Positions 22,460 to 34,477 of a stretch of DNA of 64,000 nt are shown piece by piece (position 1 is the stretch's first letter; each line of letters opens with the position of its first letter). A program made the translations under genes and the position numbers. Location of the stretch: assembly GCF_004664715.2 (NCBI RefSeq), contig NC_051063.1, forward strand, positions 142,875,319-142,939,318. Direction: 5' to 3'. Source of the stretch: Peromyscus leucopus (lineage: Eukaryota > Chordata > Mammalia > Rodentia > Cricetidae). The notes under the pieces were generated by a model. The model was not told where the DNA came from. It searched no databases and was given only the letters and a program-made list of their open reading frames with translations.

Positions 22460-24949
22460 TTAAATGCATTTTAAAATGTAAAGACTAGAACAACAACAAA
22501 AAAAGTAGATAAATAAGCCATTAAAACCAATAGATTGTAGAAACAGACCTATCTATGTAGAATAAAAGAATAATTTTCTGACAAGAAAGAAAAATTTTCT
22601 CTGTAAATGGTCTGTAACAATTGTGTATCCAAGAGAAAAATGTAGCCTTGAGAGTATACCATATCTGAACAATAATTACACATTGACCATGGAAAAATGA
22701 TATATTGCCAGAAATAAAGAACACATGATAGGCAAGGAGTTCACAGAAAGAAGTACCTAAAAAGGAAATAATTAAATATGAAAAATATAAATTAGACATT
22801 GTGAAGAAAATGAATAAGGCTTGATTTTCTCCTTTTCTAAGAAAATTAGTATCATTTGGAATCTAATGTTTAGCAAGGTGTGCCATTTTTTTTAACCTTT
22901 CTTGAGAGGATATGGCTTAACTTAAGCTTGCTAGAACTTTCTCAGCTTCCTTTTCCATCATGAATCATAACATTAGCCGGGGACTTTTGCATCTCAATCC
23001 CCAGATCTGTTGATTTTAGTTTTCTTGGAATATTATCTGCCTTACTATATGCACGAAGACTTGGAGCCGATTCATTCCATCTATGCAATTACCTCTCTGT
23101 CTCGAAAGACCTCTACTGGGATTTCCTTGGAAATATTTCCATGAAAGCTTCATTCCGCAGACAAAAGAAACAGAGTGAATAAAACATTTCCTTGGGACTT
23201 GACAGTCTTGGCGTTGAAAAGTTAAGCACTGGAACCGTAACAGATGCACACAAGCGAATCTTCCTAACACCAAAGTCAGGATGTTCCTGGATCCCTGCTT
23301 GATGAGTGCCCCAGTGACAACCTTCGTTAGATCTCATTTCCCATGCTTGCACTTGGTCTCTGCTTTACCTGAACACTGCCAATTAGCTCTGGAAGGAAGA
23401 TACACTGTGAATAGTTTTATAATGTTGGAGGTGTGTGATTCTATTTTTGCTGATTAAAACATGACACTGTCAAGAGAAAGCAGGTTGGCAGACAGAAGAA
23501 CACTGGAGAGAGAATGTCTTATCTACAATTAATTTTCTGTAAGTGTGTCTACATTTCCAACAGATATCGGCAGACAATTCTCCCTCTTTATACTCACAGG
23601 GTGTGATGCAGCTTACTAATGATGCCACTTTATTGGTATTGTATTCTTTCATCCTAAAACGTGTCACAGTTCTTAAAGTTTGTAAAGTTTGCATCGTGAG
23701 AGCTTATACTGACATTTCCCCAGCAAGTGACATTAATGCTTCACTTTTACATTTCATAAAGCACATTGCCTTTCCATCCCTATAACAGAGAGATAGGGTA
23801 AGAAGCTTATAAAAAAATGCTGCCAGTTAGCTCCCAGCATTGGAAGCTCAAGTCTGGGCTTGGTGCAAGGCATCACACCATCCAAAGAGATACGACAGAG
23901 CAATGCCATTCTCCCTCATGTCTGGGAAGCGAAGAGGAAAATATAGCAAGATCTGGAGTCTCATAATCCTCATGGAGGACATAACCCCCAGGACACGAGG
24001 ATTTCCCATGAAGCCCTACCTCTCAAAGTTTCTACTTCCTTCCAGGATAGCATTCACCTTGGAACTAGGATGCAACAAAGGCGCTCATATATAACACAGA
24101 TTGTTCATGCATTTGAGGGTCTCAGCGCCATGTCCTGGAGTTGCTCAGAATCCATTCCCATGTCTCAAAGCACTCACCTGTACAGGTTCAGAACCTGTAT
24201 TGAAGAGCCATTCAGTGGGCTGGTTGCTTCTTTGCTCTGCTTCTGTGTTGATATGAACACATGTCCTCACCTTGCAACCTCTGGGGGAAGGGGTAGGATT
24301 TTATACAGAGGATGTTTCTGATAAACTCACTTCTGCCTTAGAGTGGCCCGCGTGGACCCCAGGCTTCCCCAGAGAGCTACCTCTGCTTTGGCCTGTTCCT
24401 TCCAAGTGTGACATTCCTGTCTTTGTCAGATGTGTTTCTGCCAGCAGAGATTTTTTTCTTTCGCTAGCATAATTGATCTCTTTTCCTTTTTTTTCAGCAC
24501 CCCCCCCCCCCAAATCATGTACAGAGACTGTTGTTTGAAGCATGGGCCTGTGGCTCGCAGAAGTACTTTGCTGAAGTAGTGTGGGGGTTTCAGCAATAGT
24601 GTCCTGATCCATAAGAGCGGAAAGAAGTAGCGAGTCATAAGAGAGGACTCTTCGGGACATCAGCCAATGGAAGAATTCTCCGCTCCAGCTGTTAGGTGTT
24701 CCACCCCTGCAGTCAGAGATGAACAGGATCAGTTGTGTAAAGGATACCACGGACTCTGATTTAAAGTCAAATGATCCATTTCCCAAACTGGCTAATGATG
24801 GTGGACAGGCTTTTTTGGGCGTCAAGTGGGGGGTGGGTAGAGTGCTATCTGCACATTGTCTTAAGTCTGACAACAAGTTCTGAGAGGTTAAGCTGTGCAC
24901 CATAGCAGGCGGAACCGCTGTTCAAACTGAGGAACTCAACGGCGCCAAC
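22460..24949. other. Long unique stretch
   Basis: Essentially repeat-free. A 200-codon minus-strand frame (24301-24903) crosses a C11 run at 24503 and has no recognisable domain; I regard it as chance. Nothing else assigned. Confidence 0.45.
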
Positions 24950-25300
24950 TACTCCGAACTGATGTCATAATTACACATTTCACCAAAAAAACCTGCTTTC
25001 TGATTATGCAGGTTGTGGAAATAGATAATTTTTATTCCTAATGTTTATTCTTTGCTGCAACCACATATTTAATTAATAGATTTTATGTTTGTTTCATTTG
25101 TTTATAAAATATGCTCTCCTTTTATGATTAGATAGCTAAGTGGCAGGGATTATAACTTTCTTAATTATATATTTCTTAATTATTCCTGTATTAGTTAATT
25201 ATATGGAATTAATTTTTAAAATTAAGTAATTATATTTTCTAATGTGACTATTCTAGTGTCAATCACATTTCTCTATTAATTTTGAAAATATGACTCGGGC
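24950..25300. promoter_or_regulatory. Candidate conserved AT-rich block
   Basis: Repeat-free, with clustered TAAT/ATTA cores and motifs such as GATTATGCAGGTTGTGGAAA and CTTTGCTGCAACCACATATT (the latter includes a RUNX-like AACCACA). Regulatory function is inference. Confidence 0.3.
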
Positions 25301-25629
25301 ATGATTATACGTATAGTTAATTTTAGCATAACTTAAACTAAAACTTAAAATTCATATAGGCTTTTTACTAAGACTTCATGCATATTATGAACACATGCAT
25401 ATACAACACAAACAATTAAAAACCCCCAAAATCATTGGTGACAATCATGCAAAATAAATCAATATTAAGGAAAACATGCAGGAAAGTCCTAAAAGTGAGC
25501 CTCAGTTCAGAGACTGCTCACAAATGCTGTTCTTTAAATTGAGCATTTCCTGTCTTTAGACCCGGTTCTATTATTTTGCACTGGAACCGTTCTATGTTGA
25601 AAACCTACTGTGAGAAAACGACTTAACTA
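25301..25629. other. Unique AT-rich DNA
   Basis: No gene or repeat recognised. Confidence 0.45.
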
Positions 25630-25725
25630 CGCTGTCAGCTTCTTGGGGACAGGGTCAATGTTTTATATTCTGCACATGAAATAGCTTCTGGCACAGTAAG
25701 TGTTTGTTGAATTTGAATTTTGAAT
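25630..25725 (+). mobile_element. L2 (ancient LINE) 3' end
   Basis: AGCTTCTTGGGGACAGGGTC ... GCTTCTGGCACAGTAAGTGT followed by TTGTTGAATTTGAAT is the characteristic L2 3' terminus with its short degenerate repeat end. Confidence 0.7.
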
Positions 25726-26034
25726 TTAAGTGAAATGATGCTGAAAATTTTACATTAGCTACAGTCATCCATCTGAGTTTAAGCCAGAGGTTGCTATCTT
25801 GTAGAGGGGAATCATTAATAATGCGATTTCCATGGAGGTTATTTTGGTGACAGAAGGAGATGAAAACATTTCTACTCCTTTGAGTTTCCTGTTCCAATCA
25901 TGCATGAGATCTTTAGACCAGTATTTTTGACTCAAGTGAAAATTATGAGATACATTATCATTAAAGTTTCTGATATCTTGTGGCAAAATAACTTAATAAA
26001 TTTAACTTCATCTGTTTTTATAAGAAATAAATAA

Positions 26035-26110
26035 AGAGAGATACAGAGAGGTTCAGCGATTTGTCAATGTCACCCAGGTATCTGCTGACAGCGAGTGTGA
26101 TGTTTTTTGC
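26035..26110 (-). mobile_element. MIR fragment, antisense
   Basis: ACAGAGAGGTTCAGCGATTT ... GTCAATGTCACCCAGGTATC follows the antisense MIR core (gaggttaagt-type, then gtcacacagct-type). Confidence 0.6.
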
Positions 26111-27930
26111 ATCTCTGTTCAGTGTTTCTTCTGTTGTGGCTATTACAGAAACTCTTATATGAATTATTAGACTTCCTCATTGAGATAAACAGTTCTTCAT
26201 TCATATGTTACTTTTAGATCCTTGTTTGATGTATATGATATGCAGTGGAAACAAAAACCCTGTAGTGTGGTATTGGGATGATAATTTAATGTAAAATATT
26301 TAAGAGATCTTTTTTCCTCTCTCCCTTCCTCCCTCCTTCTTTCCTTCCTTCTTCTCTTCCTGTCTTTCTTATTTTGTGAAAGAACTATGTCTGGAACACT
26401 GTACCCTTCTAAGAGCTGGAATTATAAGCATGTCCCATCATCCAGGAGAATTTAGTTCTCCAGTGTACTGCAGTGGAATTTTTCTGGAATATGCTACCAC
26501 TTCAACAAACTCTTCGACTCTCCCTGCCGTTGTAGGATTATATGCACTAAAGTTACACATCTGTTCACACGATAAGAGATTGTACAGGAATTAGAATAAT
26601 CCCTTACTTTTAGAGGTAATTTTTTTTATTATGATTGTAAATCTTTTACTATTCAAGTATGAAGGTAAAGGTGTATTCAAGTATTTTTTTCTGAAAAAAA
26701 TTGTAAAGCATTTCAAAGTATAAACTTTTTTGGTCATGTTCCTTCTTCCCATTTCCTGCCTTAGAGAAAAACTAAGAAGATTCGGCATCAATGAAGTCAG
26801 CCATCTTTCTGGAGAGTTCTCTTTTGGTTGTATGACTCATTGAACAGATTGCTCCACTTTTACCTTCCCTGTCTCTTACGACCATGGTTTGTGAACTTGC
26901 AAACCTCATTGCTTTGGGTTGCTGTTCGGAATCATGGGTCTAAGTGAAAGGGGAACTGGCAGTATTACAGTGGAAAACACAGCCTTAGGGGTAACACCAC
27001 CTTCTCTACTGACAGTATGAACTGCAGGCTCATCAATACCTCCTCTTTCTTCATCAGCATACTTGCGATGTTCCTTCTTCAAAGACAGTGTCACATATGG
27101 AATGCCACAGGCTCAGGCACTTAGATTTCCTAATAGCTGGGCTGACCCCCTTGATGACAAATGAATTTGTGGTTCTAGAAGATTCCCTGTAGGCGGAGCT
27201 GAAATAGAAAACATCCAATCAAGCTGCCATGGAGTGTTGAGAGGTACTATATATCACTTCAGTGTCAGGGCAGTGATGGGTGGAGACTGGACCACTATTG
27301 CAGACCCAGCTCTGAGAACAGTCACATGGAAGCTGCCTGTGAGAACCACAAGGTCCCATGTGCCAGTTGACCATTCTTTCCCTTGTTATCATAAGCAGTG
27401 AGTTCTTGCTTTTTTGGATACCAGTTTAACCATTCATGTAAAAGATAAGAATGCAAATTGTTACTTTTTAATGGATTGCATACATTTTAATTAGGCTTTC
27501 TTATCTACTAAATAGGACTAGCTCTGCCTACATTGAATACTTGTTTGAACAGTTAGAAGAAACTAAAAATGCCAGTGCCTGGTAACTAACAAACACTTGT
27601 TAGGAGAGAAAATTTGTGCTAAAGATCTCATGTGCTTTCTTGTGAATCTAGTGCATAAGTTTCTGCCTCCTAGTATAGTGGGCCACAGACAGAACATCAC
27701 TCGCCAACATTGTTAGGAGTCAGTTGACTAGAGCCTGAAGAAGAAGTCAGGGTCTCTGAACTGCTCTTGAAAACATCAGTTTAATGGCCAACATGATGGA
27801 AGATGCCTGCCTGGGATGTTGGTGGGGAAGATCAGTCTTTACCAAGTGACCGCAGGTCCCCCATGACTAAGTAATAGCATAAGCCAGCATTTCGCTAGCC
27901 TTGAGATAGTTTGTGAACAGATGTAGTAAA
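26111..27930. other. Mostly unique DNA
   Basis: 26320-26370 is a C/T-rich tract with a possible decayed B1 to its right. A 62-codon minus frame at 26906-27094 is conspicuous but unidentified. No gene supported. Confidence 0.4.
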
Positions 27931-27951
27931 ACAAACAAACAAACAAACAAA

Positions 27952-27982
<31 letters not shown>

Positions 27983-27985
27983 ATC
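27931..27985. repeat. (CAAA)n(TAAA)n microsatellite
   Basis: Five CAAA units pass into about nine TAAA units. Confidence 0.95.
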
Positions 27986-28159
27986 TCCACTCCCAAATAA
28001 TGCAGGAGCTAGAAACAAGTTAGAAAGGGAGGACAAAAATCAATCAGAAGGATGATTTTATGTGATCATTGTATTACATTAAATTGCCTGAAAACAATGT
28101 CAGATAAAAGTGAATTGGAAATGACCATTTTTTTTGATATTTTAATTTTCACTTTCTTC

Positions 28160-28330
28160 TTGTGGTATCATGTGTTGAACCTAGAACCTCCATCATTCTA
28201 GGCAAGTGCTTTGCTTCTGAGCTACATCTCTAGATGTTTTTACTCATTATTCTGAGCCATTCTCAAATAAACTTACAGTCTTCCTGCCTCAGCCTTTTAA
28301 GTAGCTGGAATTACCTGTAACAAGAGGTCT
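28160..28330 (-). mobile_element. B4-type SINE, antisense
   Basis: TATCATGTGTTGAACCTAGA, GGCAAGTGCTTTGCTTCTGA, GCTACATCTCTAGATG (ID half) and TTCCTGCCTCAGCCTTTTAA, GTAGCTGGAATTACCTG (B1 half), in antisense orientation. Confidence 0.65.
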
Positions 28331-28342
28331 GGATCTCTGATA

Positions 28343-28508
28343 CACACACACACACACATTTTTTTTTCCCTTGACAGGGTTTCTTTATGTATCCCTGGCT
28401 GTCCTGGAACTTGCTCTGTAGATCAAGCTGGCCTTGAACTCACAGAGATCAACTTGCCTCTGACTCCACAGTGCTGGGATTAAAGGCATGCACCACCACC
28501 ACTTGACT
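28343..28508 (-). mobile_element. B1 SINE, antisense, with (CA)n tail and target duplication
   Basis: (CA)n plus T9 tail complement, then CCTTGACAGGGTTTCTTTAT ... GATCAAGCTGGCCTTGAACT ... GCTGGGATTAAAGGCATGCA. Exact 10-bp duplication ATCTCTGATA at 28333-28342 and 28509-28518. Confidence 0.93.
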
Positions 28509-28673
28509 ATCTCTGATATTTTTAAGTGAATATAAATATAATATGATATAAATAATCAATGATAATATTTGAAAATGAATTGTTTATGTATATCTGAATT
28601 TGAATCAGTAATACCATATACCTATAAACAGGAAAAAATAGACTTTAACTTTGATATAAAAGGAGATAGACTA

Positions 28674-28816
28674 AGCTGGGAGACGGTGGCTCATGCCTTT
28701 AATCCTAGCACTCAAGGCAGTGAGTTCGAGGCCAGCCTGGTCTACAGAGCAAGATCCAGGACAGGCACCAAAACTACATGGAGAAACTGTCTCAAAAAAC
28801 AAAACAAAACAAAAAA
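28674..28816 (+). mobile_element. B1 SINE, internally deleted, with target duplication
   Basis: GGTGGCTCATGCCTTTAATC ... GTGAGTTCGAGGCCAGCCTG ... GGCACCAAAACTACATGGAG, then an AAAAC-rich tail. The segment between ACTCAAGGCA and GTGAGTTC is shortened. Flanks AGGAGATAGACTA (28661-28673) and AGGAGATAGTCTA (28817-28829) are a 13-bp duplication with one mismatch. Confidence 0.93.
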
Positions 28817-28829
28817 AGGAGATAGTCTA

Positions 28830-29723
28830 TTTAAAAAGATTTTTAAATAATATTTAAAATGTGAAGATATACTCATATATATAATAAAATTAATAATCAT
28901 TTAGAATATTATTTCAAATTTGCTAATAATCTGGACATATGAGCTTAGAGAAAAAAATCAGTTTTATGTTGGTCAAGAGTTGAATAGATGCCCCAAATTC
29001 TAAGCCTATGCTAATGCTGTTGGTTGTTCCCCATAATTTGATGGTAAGACCATATGACTAAAGATACCACATGCTTATGGTAAAGAACTTGGAGAAATCT
29101 AGCTGGTGCCCTGCTGGCAGCTTTACCCTTACTGGTCAGCACTCATAGTGCTAGAATAGGAGAAAAGTAACCATTAATCTCACTCAGCTATGAACCCTGA
29201 AAGCTGTAGTAATGACCTGCTGGTGTAATAATGATATGGGACAACAATGCCCACTGGTATAACAATGGCACGATGCTAGGGGAGTAACAAGCCACTTTTT
29301 AATACTGGACTTAAGGGCCGATGAGATGGAACCCATACCTGACACTGTTAATCAGGTCAGGAATCTGAGACTAGGTAAGTCGTAGACCTTAAGGGAAAAC
29401 CTACTGCCATTATTCTGCCAAATAAACACAGCAATGAAAAGACTCCTAATGACATATTGCTACACTTATAGATCAGTGCAATGGCTCAACTGTCATCAGA
29501 GAAGCTTCCTGACACAGTAGGAATTAATACAGAGACCTACAATTGGACAATATTCAGAGAATCAGAGATTTTTTTTTCAGTCCTCAAGCCTGAATGGGAT
29601 GTCTTTATCACACCCTTCCCCTCAATGCTCAGAAATCTATGTGGAAGAAGGAACAGAAAAGTTCTAAGAGCAGGCAGTGGTAGATGACTTTAAGGAAACA
29701 GTTTTCTCTAGACACAACAGGGC
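28830..29723. other. Unique DNA
   Basis: No gene or repeat recognised up to the LTR boundary. Confidence 0.45.
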
Positions 29724-30193
29724 TGTTGGGGAATATCGTTTTAAGACGTGTTACTTTTCTTTATGGTGCATTTGTTTAACTCTGTGACGCTGTGCTACTT
29801 GCCTGTCTAAAACCCCTGATGATCTAATAAAGAACTGAATGGCCAATAGCGAGGCAGGTTAAAAGATAGGTGGGACTGGCAGGCAGAGAGAAGAAATAGA
29901 AGGAGAAATCTGGGGGGAGGGGGGGAAAGAATGGGAGCACAAGGAGGGGAAGACATCAGAGGCCAGCCACTCAGCTACACAGCCAACCACAGAGTAAGAA
30001 ACGAAGAAAGGTATACAGGAATAGAAAAGGAAAAGCCCAGAGGCAAGAGATAGTTGGGTTAAGTTAAGAAAAGCTGGCTAGAAACAATCCAAGCTAAGGC
30101 CAGGCATTTATAGTTAAGCATAAGCCTCTATGTGTGTTTATTTGGGAGCTGGGTGGTGGCCCCTCCTGAAAGAGTAAAAAACAACCAACAACA
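29724..30193 (+). mobile_element. Solo LTR, BGLII-like (class II ERV)
   Basis: Begins TGTTGGGGAATATCGTTTTA and ends ACAACCAACAACA, the TG...CA ends. Contains GATCTAATAAAGAACTGAAT, GGCAGGCAGAGAGAAGAAAT and, in R/U5, CATTTATAGTTAAGCATAAG with GTGTGTTTATTTGGGAGCTG. Perfect 6-bp duplication CAGGGC at 29718-29723 and 30194-30199. No internal region, so it is a solo LTR. The family name is from memory of murine BGLII LTRs. Confidence 0.88.
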
Positions 30194-30199
30194 CAGGGC

Positions 30200-30641
30200 A
30201 GATAGACACATGAGCTTGCAGAGACTGTGACAGCATGCACAAGCTCGAGCCAGTGGCGAGAATCCAAGCAATGGAGAAAGGGAAGTGGAGACAAGGTTGC
30301 ATCCCTAGCCAAGAAGCTATTCACAAATATTAGCTTCTGGAAGAGAGAAAATAATTTTTATCAATGGAGTGACAATGGATATATGAACCAAACTCCAGGT
30401 CAGCCTCTACGATCAGGAGAGTTGGCCATCACAAACTGACTACATGTTTTCTAGTTGCTTTTTTCTTTTCTCAATCTCTTTCCCAAAGGATATACCTATT
30501 AATTCTGATGCTTCAAGAATTAATTTTCTGCATTAATTTTGGGAGAGATACCAACATTTAAATCATAGAAATCTTTAAGCCGCCTTTCACTTAAAATAAG
30601 TGTCTGAGTTTTAAAAATCAAATTGGAAATGAATATTTTCT
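30200..30641. other. Unique DNA
   Basis: No gene or repeat recognised. Confidence 0.45.
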
Positions 30642-30642
30642 T

Positions 30643-30718
<76 letters not shown>
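30642..30718. repeat. Compound (TG)n(AG)n microsatellite
   Basis: About 12 TG units run into about 25 AG units, the same architecture as 12702-12812 but without an obvious SINE host. Confidence 0.96.
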
Positions 30719-30719
<1 letters not shown>

Positions 30720-30805
30720 ATATATACTAAGTATATATGTGAGCATGTATACTAAGGCAAGAAGAGGGGAATATTCAGTGTTTTGTGCTATAAGTAAATT
30801 TCTTT

Positions 30806-31016
30806 GTAACAAGGTCTCTCACTGAAACTGCAGCTAGGCCAGTAGCTAACAAACCCTGGGGTCCTCCTGTCCAAACTTCCCACAGAGCTGGGGATACAGT
30901 TATGAGAAAGGCCATGTTGGGATTTTATATACTTTTTTTTAATGTTCATGCTATTGTTCAAACTTGGATCCACAGGCTTGTGCAGCAAGCACTCTATCTT
31001 CTCATCTATCTTTCCA
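30806..31016 (-). mobile_element. Composite B3-B1-type SINE, antisense
   Basis: AACAAGGTCTCTCACTGAAA ... GCTAGGCCAGTAGCTAACAA ... CTGGGGTCCTCCTGTCC, then CTTGGATCCACAGGCTTGTG ... GCAGCAAGCACTCTATC. The order matches a common murid composite (B3-like head and tail around a B1-like middle) in antisense. I do not give it a library name. Confidence 0.5.
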
Positions 31017-32059
31017 GAAATGAATAAATGAATAACTCAAGAATGCCATTAAAGTTTCCTCCTGATTATATATATATATGATAACAGTTGCTTTGTAAAT
31101 TACTCTCTAATAAGTCCAAGTCAGCCTAGGAGCATTTTATTGGATAAGATGATTTTATTCCTCTCTTCTTTTGATGGTACCCAAAATCTGTAGTTATGTG
31201 AAGAAAGCTGCTAGGATCACGTCCCTGTAGCAGGCAAGAGAGCATCAAAGCCTCAATGATTATGAAGCTTATGAAAACTTAGAGAAGCCAGCCAAAGACT
31301 GGTATTGGTCAATCAAGTTGAGTTAGCTCTGCAATTATTCTAACTAAAATAGCACATGACTTCTATATCACATGAAAAGCTTTCTCGTTATTTCTGCATC
31401 CTCAAAAGTTATTCCTTAAGTGACTCCTTGACTCCATTCACTTGTTTTATGAGGCTTCAAGCCAGTAAGTGCTGACTTTTGTCATGTTAAAGTGAGGAAG
31501 ATTGTTTTTCCTAAGCAATCTTTTCCTCACATAAAATGTAAATTATACAAGCAAGCCCCACCCCCAGGTTAAAACCATAAGGTTTGAGAATAGTCATCAC
31601 ATGCCTCACTGTAGAGGTTCTTATTTTTGGAGTTGGGAACTTCAAAGGTAACGTCAGCCATTTCTGAGATGAATTCCTTGGTAGATTGTACTGACTGTAG
31701 TACTTTTTCAACTGACTTCTGTGAAAATAATTTTGATTATTCTTAGCTTCTGAAGTTTGAACTGGGGCCCAATTTCCCCACATAATGATGATATGAACTT
31801 ATTCAAATTGTTTAACTTCCCTGGTTATCCAATGATAAGTTGCTAAATGATCGAAAGGTATTTCATTAAAAGTTGCTTAGTATATAGATGTGTCATTTAA
31901 TGATAATGGGGCATGAATTACTGATAGCAGTAAGAAATTCTGGTGTGCTATTGTGCAGTAGATGGCCACAGATGTGGAATACGTATTGCCTATCTCAAAA
32001 GGCTAGAAGAAAGGATTTTTCATGCTTTCATGATAAAGTGGTGATAAAGGTTTGAGCAC
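31017..32059. other. Unique DNA up to the provirus
   Basis: A short (TA)n lies at 31066-31079. A 90-codon minus frame (31511-31783) has no recognisable domain. The last 6 bp before the provirus, GAGCAC, form its target-site copy. Confidence 0.45.
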
Positions 32060-32485
32060 TGTAACTCAAATGTTAAGTGGTCTTAAAAAAAAAAAAAGTG
32101 CCAGATATCGGGGTAAATGCTGAAAGATCAGAGAGACAAAGGAACAAGCTATAGCCACCACCTCTTACCTCACCAACTCCTCAGCCTGAAAAAGCCTCAG
32201 CCAATAGGCCTCTAGCTGAAACTCTTAAAAGCACGCGTGCTTCTCAAGTACTGGGATTAGAGGTGTGTGCTAACACTGCCTGGCTATTTCTCTCCTAGAA
32301 TGAGTCAATCTCATGTAGTCCAGGGTGGTTTTGAACTCACAGAGATCCAGACAGATCTCTGCCTCCCAAGTGCTAAGATTTAAGGGGTGTGCCACCACTG
32401 CCTGGCCTCTATGTTTAATCTAGTGGCTTGTTCTGATCTCTTATCTTTAGTCAAATTTTATTAGGGTACACAATATATCACCACA
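32060..32485 (-). repeat. 3' LTR of the provirus
   Basis: Aligns with the 5' LTR (36212-36696) but lacks about 60 bp around the TATA-side segment. In the roughly 120 bp on the U5 side I count about 8 differences between the two LTRs, which points to an old insertion. Ends TGTAACTCAAAT (plus-strand left) and CACCACA (right). Confidence 0.88.
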
Positions 32486-32498
32486 TTTCCCCTTTTTT
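32486..32498 (-). other. Polypurine tract
   Basis: Minus strand AAAAAAGGGGAAA lies immediately before the TG of the 3' LTR. This is the plus-strand primer site for retroviral reverse transcription and fixes the element's orientation. Confidence 0.9.
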
Positions 32499-33723
32499 GT
32501 ATAAAATAATAAAAGGTTATGACTAATATATGAAAAACTATATACAATAAGTATAACAAGTATATACAATATATACAGTCAAGAATTGCATTAACTATGT
32601 CTAGTCCATTAACATGTGACAGATTCAGAGAAAATAGTCCATTATTTATAATATTTTGGTGAGTCCCAAATGTTGTACCTAATTCACTTTCTATCATAAC
32701 TCGTATTACTAACCCAAAACTATCTTTTGATGTCTTTCAAACTTAAAAACTTTACACCTCTTTAGTGAGTTTCTTTTCTGAATTTATTAACAAGGAAAAC
32801 TATAAGTATCACTATTTAATCTTGAATTCCCTCAGAGACCCAAGAAGGAAGTGCAAATAAGCAACTTCTAAAAGATGTGACAAATGACAGAAATAGCTGA
32901 CTGGCTAGACAGTCACCCAAGGTTCCTCTGCAATGTTGAGGCATCCATCTTTGGCCTACAGGCCTAGCATATCTGAAAGATTCATCTGTGAAGCAGGATT
33001 TTCTAAAGGGCTTTGCTACCTTGTCTTGGCAAGGTTTTGTAGTCCTTTCTTTTGTGTTCTGCTTGTCCATTTGGACAGCATATGGTCAGCAGTTGAGGCA
33101 AGGGCACTTTCTTGCCCAGTGGCTAACTTTTGCCACAAAGATAGTAAACTCCATATGGAGTTTCTTTGATGCCCATCATCTTCTCTGAAGTAGATTGGTG
33201 CTGCCAGGAGCAGACATGTCTCAGAGTCATTAAAAAAAAAAAAAAAAACACAAGAATCTATGTTATTAAAACATCTTAAATGTCATATTTTGTAGATCTC
33301 TGAAGTGTGTGAAGATGATTTGTCTACCTAAAATATGTTTCTGTTTGACCTTGAAACATACCTAATATGACTACAAGTTTGATTGTAATGACTAACCATT
33401 AACTCACATTTCTTATATACTTATTAGTTGGTAATAATTTTTAAGGATTAGCAATTTGCATTACATTGTTAAGTGAACCATATAGGTACAATACCTTGAA
33501 TAAGATTAGAAATATATATACAATATTTTCTAACAAAATCAATCTCAAATTTGCATCAATATACATACTTTGTATACAATATATAAAAATCCAATCCAAT
33601 GAAAATATTTTAAACTAGTAGTCAATTTTTAAAAGTATATTCAATAATCTACCTTTCCATCTTATCATATTTATATCCTCCCCTTTTTCTATTCAGAGTA
33701 GATTCAATAATCTACCCTTTTAT

Positions 33724-33771
33724 TTTTGGTTGTGAGCCTAGCCTTTAACAGCTGAGCCTTCTCTCCAGCCC
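33724..33771 (-). mobile_element. 48-nt B2-head SINE fragment nested in the provirus
   Basis: Minus strand GGGCTGGAGAGAAGGCTCAG CTGTTAAAGG followed by CTAGGCTCACAACC and an A-rich end. Exact 16-bp target duplication TAATCTACCCTTTTAT at 33708-33723 and 33772-33787. The head is that of B2-type SINEs, but the body jumps to a GCTCACAACC segment, so it is a very short retroposed RNA rather than a 5'-truncated B2. Confidence 0.9.
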
Positions 33772-34477
33772 TAATCTACCCTTTTATCCTATCATTTTTA
33801 TATAATACATTTCTATATTATATTCTCCTTTCTTCTTTTAGAAAGAGATTGAATATGACCAATACCAATTTTTAACCAACCACTAAACAAAGACAAACAT
33901 CCACAGTTCATTTTTTGGCAATGTAGAGGTAGTTTTCTAGGCTACTTCCTGCTGATTGGGGGCACTGGTAGTCTTATGGGGACACAAATAAAGTTTAGGA
34001 TTATGGTCAAGACCTGATTGGAGTAGTCTGTGAGGCCATGCCATCTCAGCTAGCCATCTCAATATTGTGCTGAGCAGTTTGTAATTCAAAGCTGATCTTT
34101 GGGTGGCATTTGTTAGCTTAATGGCATTATCATCGTCTTGATGGAATCATCATTGTGGGGTCCCATCATCTTTTTGGAGACTTCAAAGGTTGCATTATGT
34201 CAGATTATTCTTTTTCCTGGTAATTTTTTTCTGGGTAATTCTCCCTTCTTCTTTGGATGCTTATTTGTCCAGTGGTCTTTAAATTCTTCAAGACGGTTGT
34301 TTTTCTTTTCCTGGAATGACAAAAACAAAACCCTTCCCCAACCCTAACTTTGGGGAGTTTCCAAATCTAATCTTTATCAATTTTGATTTATAATTTCTCC
34401 TTAAATTTTTATTTTATTTTCAAAAGCTGTTCTATTATCCAGAGCTGTATGGTTTCTTACAACAGGCATTGGGTTCT

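Noticed and set aside
24301..24903. 200-codon minus-strand open frame
   Set aside because: No recognisable domain, crosses a C11/G11 homopolymer, and no splice or Kozak context. Frames of this length are expected about once by chance in 64 kb.
26906..27094. 62-codon minus-strand frame with protein-like composition
   Set aside because: No ATG at its apparent start, no recognisable family, and a stop lies a short way upstream. Could be an old pseudogene, but the evidence is insufficient.
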